64,000 nucleotides of DNA, from positions 1-64,000 of the forward strand of contig JAGAUW010000006.1 in the NCBI GenBank assembly GCA_017620615.1, in the 5' to 3' direction. The translations under genes and the position numbers were made by a program. Of the stretch, positions 53,451-61,804 are shown piece by piece. This stretch comes from Clostridia bacterium (GTDB taxonomy: Bacteria > Bacillota > Clostridia > Monoglobales > Monoglobaceae). Position 1 is the stretch's first letter; each line of letters opens with the position of its first letter. The notes beneath the pieces were generated by a model that saw only the letters and a program-made list of their open reading frames with translations, made no database searches and was not told where the DNA came from.

Positions 53451-54873
53451 AAATCTCACTAAACTTCTTTTCAAGGTAGGCTTTGATTGACATAGGAGTT
53501 GCTTTTCCGGTGAGTGCACGGTTAGCCTGTCCCATAAAGAAGCCAAAGACGTTGGTTTTGCCGTTTTTGTAGTCTTCAATGAGGTCGGGACGGTCGGCAA
53601 AGAGCTTGTCGATTACCTCAGCGATTGCGGCAGTATCTTCAACCACAATAAACCCGTTTTTCTTTGCGATTTCCTCGGGGTCACCGCCCTCTTCAAACAT
53701 AATGCGGATTATTGATTTGGCATCGTTTCGGTTGACGGTATTTTTGTCAGCCATTTCCACAACCTTTGCAAAATCCTTTGGCGAGATGGGAATATCTTCG
53801 CTGTCGGTATCCTTTACACGACGCATAATTTCGGTGAGGAAGAGGTTTGCAACGTTCTTATATTGAGGATAAATCCTGACGGTTTGGTCGTAAAAGTCTG
53901 AAAGATATTTTTCAAGGGTAATAACTCTTGCATCCTCGTCGGTGAGACCGTATTCCTTGGTATACCTTTCAACCCGCTGATGGGGAAGAAGAGGGATTTC
54001 GCTTTTTGCCTTTTCGATGTCTTCATCAGTAAAGGTAATAGCCAGAATATCAGGCTCGGGGAAATAACGATAGTCATTTGCATTTTCTTTGCTTCGGAGG
54101 GAAGATGTAGTGCCTGTGGCATCGTCAAAACGTCTTGTTTCCTGAACTACCTTTCCACCGCCTTCCAGAATTTCGGTCTGGCGGGCAATTTCACTTTCAA
54201 TTGCACGCTGAATTGAACGGATGGAGTTGAGGTTCTTGATTTCGGCTCTGTCACCCAAAACGCTGGAGCCTGCGGGTTTCAGTGAAACGTTCACGTCGGC
54301 ACGGATTGAGCCTTCCTGCATTTTTGCATCGCAGACGTTAAGGTATTTAAGGTAAAGGGCGATTTTTGAAACAAATTCCGCTGCTTCTTCCGAAGACTTT
54401 ATGTCAGGCTCGGTAACGATTTCAATAAGGGGAACGCTGCAACGGTTGTAATCTGCCCAGCTTTCGCCGTGATAATCGTCATGGACCATTTTTCCTGCGT
54501 CTTCCTCAAGATGAATCTGGTGGATTCTGACAACAGTGCCTGTTGAAAGTTCCAAAGAACCATTTACGCAAAGGGGCAAATCAAGCTGAGAAATCTGGTA
54601 GGCTTTTGGAAGGTCAGGATAGAAATAATTTTTTCTGTCAAATCGTGTGTAGCGGTTTATGTCACAGTTAAGAGCAAGCCCTGCACGCATTGCATAGCTG
54701 ACTGCAGCGTGATTTATAATGGGAAGTGCCCCTGGCTGACCTGTGCAGACAGGACAGATATGAGTATTTGGGTCTCCACCAAAGGAAGCATCGCAGGTGC
54801 AGAATGCTTTTGTTTTTGTTGAAAGCTCGGCGTGAATTTCAAGACCGATGACTGTATCGTATTTTTTGCACAT
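53449..54873 (-). CDS. gatB: Asp/Glu-tRNA amidotransferase subunit B
   Basis: GatB binds the misacylated tRNA, activates it with ATP and receives ammonia from GatA. The 474-residue protein begins DTVIGLEIHAELSTKTKAFC and shows GQPGALPIINHAAV, the zinc-associated cysteines of FCTCDASFGG and the C-terminal YqeY-like tRNA-binding tail. AAAGGAGG precedes ATG 54873. It is the last gene of gatC-gatA-gatB. Confidence 0.97.
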   Translation of the reverse strand: MCKKYDTVIGLEIHAELSTKTKAFCTCDASFGGDPNTHICPVCTGQPGALPIINHAAVSYAMRAGLALNCDINRYTRFDRKNYFYPDLPKAYQISQLDLPLCVNGSLELSTGTVVRIHQIHLEEDAGKMVHDDYHGESWADYNRCSVPLIEIVTEPDIKSSEEAAEFVSKIALYLKYLNVCDAKMQEGSIRADVNVSLKPAGSSVLGDRAEIKNLNSIRSIQRAIESEIARQTEILEGGGKVVQETRRFDDATGTTSSLRSKENANDYRYFPEPDILAITFTDEDIEKAKSEIPLLPHQRVERYTKEYGLTDEDARVITLEKYLSDFYDQTVRIYPQYKNVANLFLTEIMRRVKDTDSEDIPISPKDFAKVVEMADKNTVNRNDAKSIIRIMFEEGGDPEEIAKKNGFIVVEDTAAIAEVIDKLFADRPDLIEDYKNGKTNVFGFFMGQANRALTGKATPMSIKAYLEKKFSEI

Positions 54874-54888
54874 ATTGATAACCTCCTT

Positions 54889-56322
54889 TTATATATTTGC
54901 AGTCGGGTGCGGATTTTCTTTTTCAAAGATATCAGCAGCACCGATAAGCTTTGCATCGTCAAAACGCTTTGCAGAAAGTGAGAAGCCAATGGGCATACCG
55001 GATTTATCACATCCACAAGGAACCGAGATTGCAGGAATTCCCGCAATGTTTGCGGTGACTGTGCAGATGTCAGCAAGGTACATCTTCACCGGGTCATTAA
55101 TGTTTGCGCCCGCCTTGTATGCAACGGTAGGTGCGGTAGGGGTCAGCATAAGGTCGCACTTTGAGAAAATCTCGTCGTGTTCTGCCTTGCATTGCTGACG
55201 TACGGCAAGAGCTTTTTTGTAATATGCATCATAGTATCCGCTTGAAAGAGCATAAGTGCCAAGCAGAATTCTGCGCTTGACCTCTGTGCCAAAGCCTTCA
55301 CTTCGGGTTTTCTTTATAAGCTCATCATAGCTTTCAGGGTTTTGGGTGCGGTACCCGTATTTCACTCCGTCATAGCGTGAGAGGTTTGAGCTTGCCTCGG
55401 CACAAGCCAAAAGGTAATAAGCCGAAACCGCATATTTGAGAGTGGGCATTGAAACCTCAACAAGCTCTGCACCCATATTTTCATAGAATTTTGCAACGTT
55501 TAAAACAGCGGCTTTCACTTCTTCATCAATGCCGTCACCAAAAAATTCTTTCGGGAGACCGATTTTCATACCCTTTATGCTGTTTCCTATAGAGGAGAGG
55601 AAATCGATATCGTGTTTTCTTGTGGTGCGGTCGTGCTTGTCCTGACCTGCGATGGCATTTAAAATAATTCCACAGTCCTCAGCAGAATTTGCCATAGGAC
55701 CTATCTGGTCAAGTGAGCTGCCAAAAGCCACAAGACCGAAACGTGAAACGGTGCCATAGGTAGGCTTTATACCAGTTATGCCACAAAAAGCTGCTGGCTG
55801 ACGGATTGAGCCGCCAGTGTCGCTGCCCAGCGCCGCACTGCAAAGACCTGCGGAAACCGCTGTGGCACTGCCACCTGATGAACCGCCGGGGACACATTCG
55901 GTATTGAATGGATTTTTAGGTTTTGAAAGAGCCGAAGTTTGTGACGAGCCGCCCATAGCAAATTCGTCCATTGAGGTCTTTCCAAGGAAAACAATGTTTT
56001 GGGAATTAAGCTTTTCCATGACTGTTGCGTCATAGGGTGGAGCATAACTTTCAAGCATCTTTGATGAACAAGTGGTTTTTATGCCTTTGGTGCAGATGTT
56101 ATCCTTGATGGCCATAGGGATACCCGTAAGGGGCAAGGCATCACCAGATGCAATTCTTTCATCTGCCTTTGACGCACTTATTAAAGCTTCCTCCTCGCAA
56201 ATAGTGTTGAAAGCACCAAGGTGTTCATTTTCATGAATTTTTTTGAGGTATTCTTTTGTAAGCTCCACCGAAGAAAATTCTTTCTGGTCAAGCTTTTTTC
56301 TTAAGAGTGAAACAGTAATCAT
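54889..56322 (-). CDS. gatA: Asp/Glu-tRNA amidotransferase subunit A
   Basis: GatA is an amidase-signature enzyme that frees ammonia from glutamine for GatB. The 477-residue protein contains the Ser-cisSer-Lys triad: Lys in MAIKDNICTKG, the serines in SGGSATAVSAGLC and in GSDTGGSIRQPAAFCG. TAAGGAG precedes the start. It sits 15 bases upstream of gatB in the direction of transcription. Confidence 0.97.
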   Translation of the reverse strand: MITVSLLRKKLDQKEFSSVELTKEYLKKIHENEHLGAFNTICEEEALISASKADERIASGDALPLTGIPMAIKDNICTKGIKTTCSSKMLESYAPPYDATVMEKLNSQNIVFLGKTSMDEFAMGGSSQTSALSKPKNPFNTECVPGGSSGGSATAVSAGLCSAALGSDTGGSIRQPAAFCGITGIKPTYGTVSRFGLVAFGSSLDQIGPMANSAEDCGIILNAIAGQDKHDRTTRKHDIDFLSSIGNSIKGMKIGLPKEFFGDGIDEEVKAAVLNVAKFYENMGAELVEVSMPTLKYAVSAYYLLACAEASSNLSRYDGVKYGYRTQNPESYDELIKKTRSEGFGTEVKRRILLGTYALSSGYYDAYYKKALAVRQQCKAEHDEIFSKCDLMLTPTAPTVAYKAGANINDPVKMYLADICTVTANIAGIPAISVPCGCDKSGMPIGFSLSAKRFDDAKLIGAADIFEKENPHPTANI

Positions 56323-56339
56323 CTAAATTTCTCCTTATA

Positions 56340-56624
56340 TCAGTCAACAATCTTTGGTACAACAAACTGATTTGCGATGGTCTCGGGACCATTGTCCACG
56401 ATGCCTTTCATATTGTCAAATCTTTCAATTTCGTCGGCACGAAGCTCTGAAAAGGGAACAGCGTTTGCTGTATCTATGGGGTTATACTCAAAATCTGATT
56501 CACCGATGGTGTCCATAAGTGAGATGATGTTGGTCATTTCCTTGCTGTATTCGGCAAACTCTTCATCGGTGAGGTGAAGTTTTGAAAGCTCACACAAAAG
56601 CTCAAGATTTTCTTTTGAAATCAT
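56340..56624 (-). CDS. gatC: Asp/Glu-tRNA amidotransferase subunit C
   Basis: GatC is the small chaperone-like subunit that clamps GatA and GatB. The 94-residue protein shows the family pattern LCELSKLHLTDEEFAEYSKEM and a C-terminal segment ending FVVPKIVD. AAAGGATG precedes ATG 56624. First gene of the minus-strand gatCAB operon. Confidence 0.94.
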   Translation of the reverse strand: MISKENLELLCELSKLHLTDEEFAEYSKEMTNIISLMDTIGESDFEYNPIDTANAVPFSELRADEIERFDNMKGIVDNGPETIANQFVVPKIVD

Positions 56625-56669
56625 AACTCTAGGTCACATCCTTTTGATTAAATAATTACAATCCTTTAT

Positions 56670-56698
56670 ATTTTAACACTTTTGACTTTTTTTTGCAA
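56670..56698 (-). promoter_or_regulatory. Promoter of the gatCAB operon
   Basis: The minus strand shows -35 TTGCAA (56693-56698), -10 TAAAAT (56670-56675) and a 17-bp spacer. The start of gatC is about 45 bases downstream. Confidence 0.7.
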
Positions 56699-56798
56699 CA
56701 CAAATTTGGGAAATTCTATAAATACGGGGAAAATAGTTTTTCGTTTGTAAGAAATTGCGAAAAACCATAAAAAATGTCAATGTTTTTTTAAAAAGTAC

Positions 56799-56827
56799 TT
56801 GATTATTTCTTTATTATTATGTATAAT
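56799..56827 (+). promoter_or_regulatory. Promoter of the potRABCD-like operon
   Basis: -35 TTGATT (56799-56804) and a perfect -10 TATAAT (56822-56827) have a 17-bp spacer. The regulator ATG at 56890 lies about 55 bases downstream of the predicted start. Confidence 0.85.
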
Positions 56828-56848
56828 AACACTTGTTTTATGGTGTTA
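56827..56848. promoter_or_regulatory. Possible operator of the XRE-cupin regulator
   Basis: The inverted repeat TAACAC (56827-56832) / GTGTTA (56843-56848) with a 10-base gap overlaps the -10 end and predicted start of the pot promoter. Autoregulation by the first gene product is the simple reading; the repeat is short, so this is tentative. Confidence 0.4.
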
Positions 56849-56889
56849 AAAGAAAAGTTTTGTATTACTAAATTTTGAGGTGAAACAAA

Positions 56890-57423
56890 ATGGACATAGG
56901 AAAGAAGCTGAAACGGCTTAGAATAAAGAACCAGCTTACCCTTTCAGACGTGGCAAACCGAAGCGAGCTTTCAAAGGGATTTTTGTCCCAGCTTGAAAAC
57001 AACAACTGCTCGCCGTCGATTTCTACTCTTGAGGATATTTTAGAGGTTTTGGGCTCGTCCCTGCAAGAGTTTTTTGCTGAGAACAAGGAAGACTCCATTG
57101 TTTTTACAAAGAAAGATTATTTTGAGAATTTGCAGGAGGAGTATAAGATAGATTATCTTGTTCCAAATGCCCAGAAAAACTCTGTAGAGCCAATAAGGAT
57201 AACTCTTTATCCAAATGGAAAATCTCAGACGGTTATTCCTCACGACGGTGAAGACTTTGGATATGTCGTTTCGGGAAATGCGGATTTGATTTATGGAAAC
57301 GAAAAACATCACCTTAAAACTGGCGATACCTTCTACGTTTATTGTAACGAAAATTATCACCTTGAAAACAACGGCAAAAAAGACTGTGAGATAATATGGA
57401 TATCAACCCCGCCGTTTTTTTAA
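56890..57423 (+). CDS. XRE regulator with cupin domain (PuuR/PotR-like)
   Basis: The 177-residue regulator joins an N-terminal Cro/C1 helix-turn-helix (about 5-60, LSDVANRSELSKGFLSQLEN) to a C-terminal cupin (about 105-175, with PHDGEDFGYVVSGNADLI and LKTGDTFYV). In PuuR-type proteins the cupin senses polyamines or related ligands. It leads directly into potABCD with no gap large enough for a promoter, so it probably controls that operon and itself. GAGGTGAAAC precedes the start. Confidence 0.92.
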   Translation: MDIGKKLKRLRIKNQLTLSDVANRSELSKGFLSQLENNNCSPSISTLEDILEVLGSSLQEFFAENKEDSIVFTKKDYFENLQEEYKIDYLVPNAQKNSVEPIRITLYPNGKSQTVIPHDGEDFGYVVSGNADLIYGNEKHHLKTGDTFYVYCNENYHLENNGKKDCEIIWISTPPFF

Positions 57424-57457
57424 AGAATGAATGAAAAAATCTGATTGGAGGATGAAA

Positions 57458-58495
57458 ATGAATACTCTGATAGAACTTAATAATATAACAAAAACCTTTG
57501 ATGATCAGCAGGTGTTAAAGGGCATAAACCTTAAAATTTACGAAAATGAATTTTTGACGCTTCTTGGTCCGTCGGGTTGCGGAAAGACCACAACGCTCCG
57601 GATTATTGCGGGCTTTGATGAGCCGGATTGCGGTGAGCTTTTGTTTGGAGGAATTGAAATCTCAAAACTCCCGCCGTATAAGAGGGAAGTAAATACCGTA
57701 TTCCAGAAGTATGCACTTTTTCCCCATCTTGATGTTTTTGAAAACATTGCCTTTGGACTTAATATAAAAAAGACCGAAAAGTCGGTTGTGAAGCAAAAGG
57801 TTGAACGTATGCTAGAGCTTGTTGGGCTTTCGGGCTTTGAAAAACGTGATGTCACATCTCTGTCCGGCGGTCAGCAACAGCGTGTGGCAATTGCAAGAGC
57901 TCTCATAAACGAGCCGAAAGTCTTGCTCCTTGATGAGCCTCTTGGGGCACTGGATGCAAAGCTTCGCAAAGAGATGCAGTTCGAACTTAAAAAAATCCAG
58001 AAAGAAGTGGGCATCACATTTATTTATGTAACTCACGACCAAGAAGAAGCCCTTTCCATGTCTGACACGGTGGTTGTTATGAATGACGGATACATTCAGC
58101 AGATAGGCACGCCCACCGATGTATATAACGAGCCTGAGAACAGATTTGTTGCAAGTTTTATCGGAGAGTCAAACATTATCGAGGGCGTTATGATACGTGA
58201 CTGCCTTGTGAGCTTTGACGATTTTGAATTTGAATGTGTTGACAAGGGCTTTAAGGACAATGAGGACGTAGAAGTGGTTTTAAGACCCGAAGATATTGAT
58301 ATAGTAAGCCCTGAGGGGGCAAAGCTCACCGGCACAGTTGAAAGCGTGGTATTCAAGGGCGTTCATTATGAAATTATGGTAAAGTCCAAATACAGAAGTT
58401 ATATGATTCATACCACCGATTTTTGTGAAGAGGGCAGACGTGTAGGGCTCAGCTTTGGTCCTGAGGATATTCATGTAATGTGGAAGATGGTGTAA
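57458..58495 (+). CDS. potA: Spermidine/putrescine ABC transporter ATPase
   Basis: PotA powers polyamine uptake through PotBC. The 345-residue protein shows Walker [10 protein letters not shown], signature [15 protein letters not shown], Walker [13 protein letters not shown] and the switch His in VTHDQEEAL, then a C-terminal TOBE_2 domain (about 240-340). I chose ATG 57458, six bases after GGAGG; 57452 is too close and 57431 lies before that site. Operon position between the cupin regulator and potB fits polyamine or similar cation import; spermidine versus putrescine cannot be told from sequence. Confidence 0.94.
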   Translation: MNTLIELNNITKTFDDQQVLKGINLKIYENEFLTLLGPSGCGKTTTLRIIAGFDEPDCGELLFGGIEISKLPPYKREVNTVFQKYALFPHLDVFENIAFGLNIKKTEKSVVKQKVERMLELVGLSGFEKRDVTSLSGGQQQRVAIARALINEPKVLLLDEPLGALDAKLRKEMQFELKKIQKEVGITFIYVTHDQEEALSMSDTVVVMNDGYIQQIGTPTDVYNEPENRFVASFIGESNIIEGVMIRDCLVSFDDFEFECVDKGFKDNEDVEVVLRPEDIDIVSPEGAKLTGTVESVVFKGVHYEIMVKSKYRSYMIHTTDFCEEGRRVGLSFGPEDIHVMWKMV

Positions 58496-58513
58496 TCATA
58501 AAGGAGGATAAAA

Positions 58514-59332
58514 GTGAGATATTTCAAAAAACTGGTAAGACCGTATATCGCATGGTCTGCCGTTGTTATCATAATACCGCTTATCATGATGCTCCTTTAT
58601 GCATTCACAAACAGCGGAAATTCACTTCTTAATATTCAGTTCACCTTTGAAAACTTCAAAAGATTTGCAGAGCCGGTCTACTTAAATGTATTTTTGAAAT
58701 CGTTGAAGCTGGGACTTTTGACGGTGGCAATATGTCTTGTTCTTGGATATACCCTTGCGTATATAATTGCCCAGTTCAAAGAAAGCACACAAAATGTTTT
58801 GATACTCCTGGTTACCGTGCCTATGTGGATAAATATGCTTCTTCGTACATATGCGTGGATAAGCATTTTGTCGGATAACGGTCTTTTAAATGCGCTTCTT
58901 TCAAAGCTGGGGCTTGAGCCGGTTTCTATGATGTATACCGATTTTGCGGTTATGATTGGTCAGGTGTGTGACTTTTTGCCGTTTATGATAATCCCAATTC
59001 ATACGTCACTTAGCAAAATGGATAAATCCTTTATTGAGGCGTCATATGACCTTGGCGCAAACCCGGTGCAGACCTTTTTCAAAGTGGTATTCAAGCTGTC
59101 AATTCCCGGTGTGCTCAACGGAGTTATTATGGTTTTCCTTTTGTCAATATCGACATTTGTCATTCCAAAGCTTTTGGGCGGAGGTCAGTATGTGCTTATG
59201 GGCAATCTGATTGAAAGCCAGTTTGTTTCGGTGGGTGACTGGAATTTCGGCAGTGCTATTTCGATTATTCTTGCAGTAATCATTCTTTTTGCCATCAGGT
59301 GGATGAAAAAGGTGGACGCTGCAGACAACTAA
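58514..59332 (+). CDS. potB: Spermidine/putrescine ABC transporter permease PotB
   Basis: One of two membrane subunits of the PotABCD importer. The 272-residue protein has six hydrophobic segments beginning at WSAVVIIIPLIMMLLYAF. It carries the coupling-helix EAA motif in EASYDLGANPVQTFFKVVFKLSIPG. A GTG start at 58514 follows AGGAGGATAAAA. Usual family length. Cotranscribed with potA and potC. Confidence 0.94.
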   Translation: MRYFKKLVRPYIAWSAVVIIIPLIMMLLYAFTNSGNSLLNIQFTFENFKRFAEPVYLNVFLKSLKLGLLTVAICLVLGYTLAYIIAQFKESTQNVLILLVTVPMWINMLLRTYAWISILSDNGLLNALLSKLGLEPVSMMYTDFAVMIGQVCDFLPFMIIPIHTSLSKMDKSFIEASYDLGANPVQTFFKVVFKLSIPGVLNGVIMVFLLSISTFVIPKLLGGGQYVLMGNLIESQFVSVGDWNFGSAISIILAVIILFAIRWMKKVDAADN

Positions 59333-59361
59333 AAACTTAATGGTGTAAAGGGGGTTTTGTG

Positions 59362-60165
59362 ATGAAAAGATTGGCAAAAATTTCGATGGGTGTTTATGTG
59401 GCTCTTTGTTTTGCTTTCTTTTATCTTCCCATATTTATCACGATGATATTTTCATTTAACTCATCAAAGTCGCTGACCAAGTTCACCGGGTTTTCATTCA
59501 AGTGGTATCAAGAGCTTATAGAAAATCAGGAAATTATGTCGGCGGTGTGGGTTTCGGTGAGCATTGCAATTCTTGCAACAGCAATTTCCACAGTCCTTGG
59601 GACAATAACAGCCATAGGGCTTACAAGGCACCGAAAGCTGGTCAAGGAATGGATACTCAATGTGAACAACATTCCCATTATGAACCCAGAGATAGTTACT
59701 GCAATCGGTCTTATGTTGCTTTTCACGGCTATGAAAATTGATAAGGGCTATGTAACAATGCTGCTTGCACATATCTCGTTCTGCACGCCTTATGTGATAA
59801 CAAGCGTTTATCCAAAGGTCAGAGGTCTTGACAACAACATTGCCAATGCGGCTATGGACCTTGGCGCAACACCCTGGCAGGCACTTCGAAAGGTTATAAT
59901 CCCCATGATAAAGCCGGGTATTTATGCAGGTGTGCTCCTCGCTTTCACCATGTCCTTTGACGATTTTGTTATTTCCTATTTCGTAAGTGGCAACGGGGTT
60001 ATGAATATCTCGATGATTGTGTATAATATGACAAAAAGAACAAACCCAACCATAAATGCTCTGTCAACAATTGTTATTCTCGTTATATTTATAGCGGTGG
60101 CGGTTGTTAATATAGTTCCAATAATCAAAAGAAAGAAGGTAACTGTTCATGAAAAAAATAATTAG
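59362..60165 (+). CDS. potC: Spermidine/putrescine ABC transporter permease PotC
   Basis: The second permease subunit has 267 residues and six membrane segments. The EAA coupling motif appears as NAAMDLGATPWQALRKVI IP with the DxxG core intact, near residue 165-185. The start is ATG 59362; GTG 59359 immediately before is an alternative, both after GGGGG. It overlaps potD by 17 bases. Confidence 0.93.
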   Translation: MKRLAKISMGVYVALCFAFFYLPIFITMIFSFNSSKSLTKFTGFSFKWYQELIENQEIMSAVWVSVSIAILATAISTVLGTITAIGLTRHRKLVKEWILNVNNIPIMNPEIVTAIGLMLLFTAMKIDKGYVTMLLAHISFCTPYVITSVYPKVRGLDNNIANAAMDLGATPWQALRKVIIPMIKPGIYAGVLLAFTMSFDDFVISYFVSGNGVMNISMIVYNMTKRTNPTINALSTIVILVIFIAVAVVNIVPIIKRKKVTVHEKNN

Positions 60166-61189
60166 TCTTATTCTTTGCTTGGTACTCGTATGTGCCATTT
60201 CAGGCTGCGGTGAGGAAAGGTCCGTTCTTAAAGTTTACAATGCAGGCGAGTACATAGACACATCGCTCCTTTCAGCCTTTGAAAAGGAAAACGGCTGCAA
60301 GGTTGTTTATGAAACCTTTGATTCAAACGAATCTATGTATACAAAGGTTATGAGCGGCGAACAGTATGACATAATCATTCCATCTGATTATATGATTGAA
60401 CGTCTTTTGAAAGAGGGTTACCTTCAGGAGATAGACAAAGCAAAACTCACAAATTATGACGGAATAAATCCCGCATTGCTTTCTCAGCCATTTGACGAGG
60501 AAAATAAGTATACAGTTCCGTACTTCTGGGGAACTGTGGGAATTTTGTATGACAAGACAGTGGTGGCAGAAGAAGACCTTAAAGATGGCTGGGAACTTCT
60601 TAAAAACCCAAAGTATAAAGATGATATATATATGTACGACTCTGAACGTGATTCGTTTATGATTGCGTTGAAAGCTTTGGGATATTCGCTGAACACCGCT
60701 GACAAAGCGGAGCTTGATGCGGCATATGCTTGGCTGGTTGAACAAAGAGATATGGTAAATCCCATTTACGTTGGTGATGAAGTCATTGACAGTATGGTGT
60801 CAGGAAACAAATCCATTGCCATTGTTTATTCAGGTGATGCCGCGTATATTATGTCTGAAAATGAGGACCTCGGTTATTTTGAGCCAGATGATGGAACAAA
60901 CGCCTGGATTGATGCTATGGTGATTACAAAGGATTGTCAGGATACAGAACTTGCACACAAATTCATTGATTTTATGATAGCCCCTGAAAATGCAATGAAA
61001 AACTCTGAAGCGGTGGGCTATACCTCGTCTGTGATGAGCGTTTTTGACGAATTGAAAGAAACTGTATACAGCGGAAACAGTGCGTACAATCCCCGTCAAA
61101 ACGGTGAAAACGATGAGTTTTTCAGGTACCAGGACACAGAAACAAAAAAATACTGTGCAGAGCTTTGGACAAAAGTAAAGGCACAGTAA
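60149..61189 (+). CDS. potD: Polyamine-binding lipoprotein PotD
   Basis: The substrate-binding component is a lipoprotein: signal LILCLVLVCAISGCG with a lipobox giving Cys20 as the acylated residue, so it is tethered outside the membrane. The mature part of this 346-residue protein has the PotD pattern VYNAGEYIDTSLLSAFEKE, the MYTKVMSGEQYDIIIPSDYM hinge region and FWGTVGILYDK. Polyamine specificity is inferred from the family. The gene overlaps potC, as is usual in Firmicute pot operons. Confidence 0.94.
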   Translation: MKKIISLILCLVLVCAISGCGEERSVLKVYNAGEYIDTSLLSAFEKENGCKVVYETFDSNESMYTKVMSGEQYDIIIPSDYMIERLLKEGYLQEIDKAKLTNYDGINPALLSQPFDEENKYTVPYFWGTVGILYDKTVVAEEDLKDGWELLKNPKYKDDIYMYDSERDSFMIALKALGYSLNTADKAELDAAYAWLVEQRDMVNPIYVGDEVIDSMVSGNKSIAIVYSGDAAYIMSENEDLGYFEPDDGTNAWIDAMVITKDCQDTELAHKFIDFMIAPENAMKNSEAVGYTSSVMSVFDELKETVYSGNSAYNPRQNGENDEFFRYQDTETKKYCAELWTKVKAQ

Positions 61190-61212
61190 TTTACCGTCGG
61201 GAGTGAAGAACG

Positions 61213-61776
61213 ATGTATATAATTGCAGGACTGGGAAACCCCGGCAGACGCTATGTGAACAGCAGACACAATGTGGGCTTTGAGACCTTGGATGCTGTGG
61301 CGGCTAAATATAATATTGACGTCAAAAAAGTGAAATTCAACGGGATTTACGGCGAGGGTAAAATTGAAGGTGAAAAGGTGGTTTTGGTAAAACCCCAGAC
61401 CTTTATGAATTTAAGCGGTGAATGTATCAGGGACTTTAAAAACTGGTATAAGACCGAGAATACCCAAATAATAATTATTTATGATGATATATCTCTTCCC
61501 CTTGGGAAAATGCGCATAAGACCAAAGGGAAGCGCAGGCGGACACAACGGCGTTAAAAGCATTATTTATCAGCTGGGGTCAGAGGTTTTTCCAAGGATAA
61601 AGATTGGTGTGGGTGCACCGGATAATCCGGATTATGATTTGGCGGATTATGTTCTTGGGAAGTTTTCGGCAAAGGAAATCAAAGAACTGGTGCCTACAGC
61701 GGTGAAAGCCGCGGAGGCTGTTGGTGAAGTAATCAAAAATGGCACAGAGAGTGCTATGTCAAAATATAACGGCTAA
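61213..61776 (+). CDS. pth: Peptidyl-tRNA hydrolase
   Basis: Pth rescues peptidyl-tRNAs dropped by ribosomes. The 187-residue protein starts IIAGLGNPGRRYVNSRHNVGF (catalytic His in SRHNVG) and includes the Asp in YDDISLPLGK and the GSAGGHNGVKSI motif. The start is close to GGGAGTGAAGAACG. It directly precedes mfd, an order conserved in Bacillus (spoVC-mfd region). Confidence 0.97.
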   Translation: MYIIAGLGNPGRRYVNSRHNVGFETLDAVAAKYNIDVKKVKFNGIYGEGKIEGEKVVLVKPQTFMNLSGECIRDFKNWYKTENTQIIIIYDDISLPLGKMRIRPKGSAGGHNGVKSIIYQLGSEVFPRIKIGVGAPDNPDYDLADYVLGKFSAKEIKELVPTAVKAAEAVGEVIKNGTESAMSKYNG

Positions 61777-61804
61777 ATATAATCACAATATGAAAGGCTG
61801 AGTT

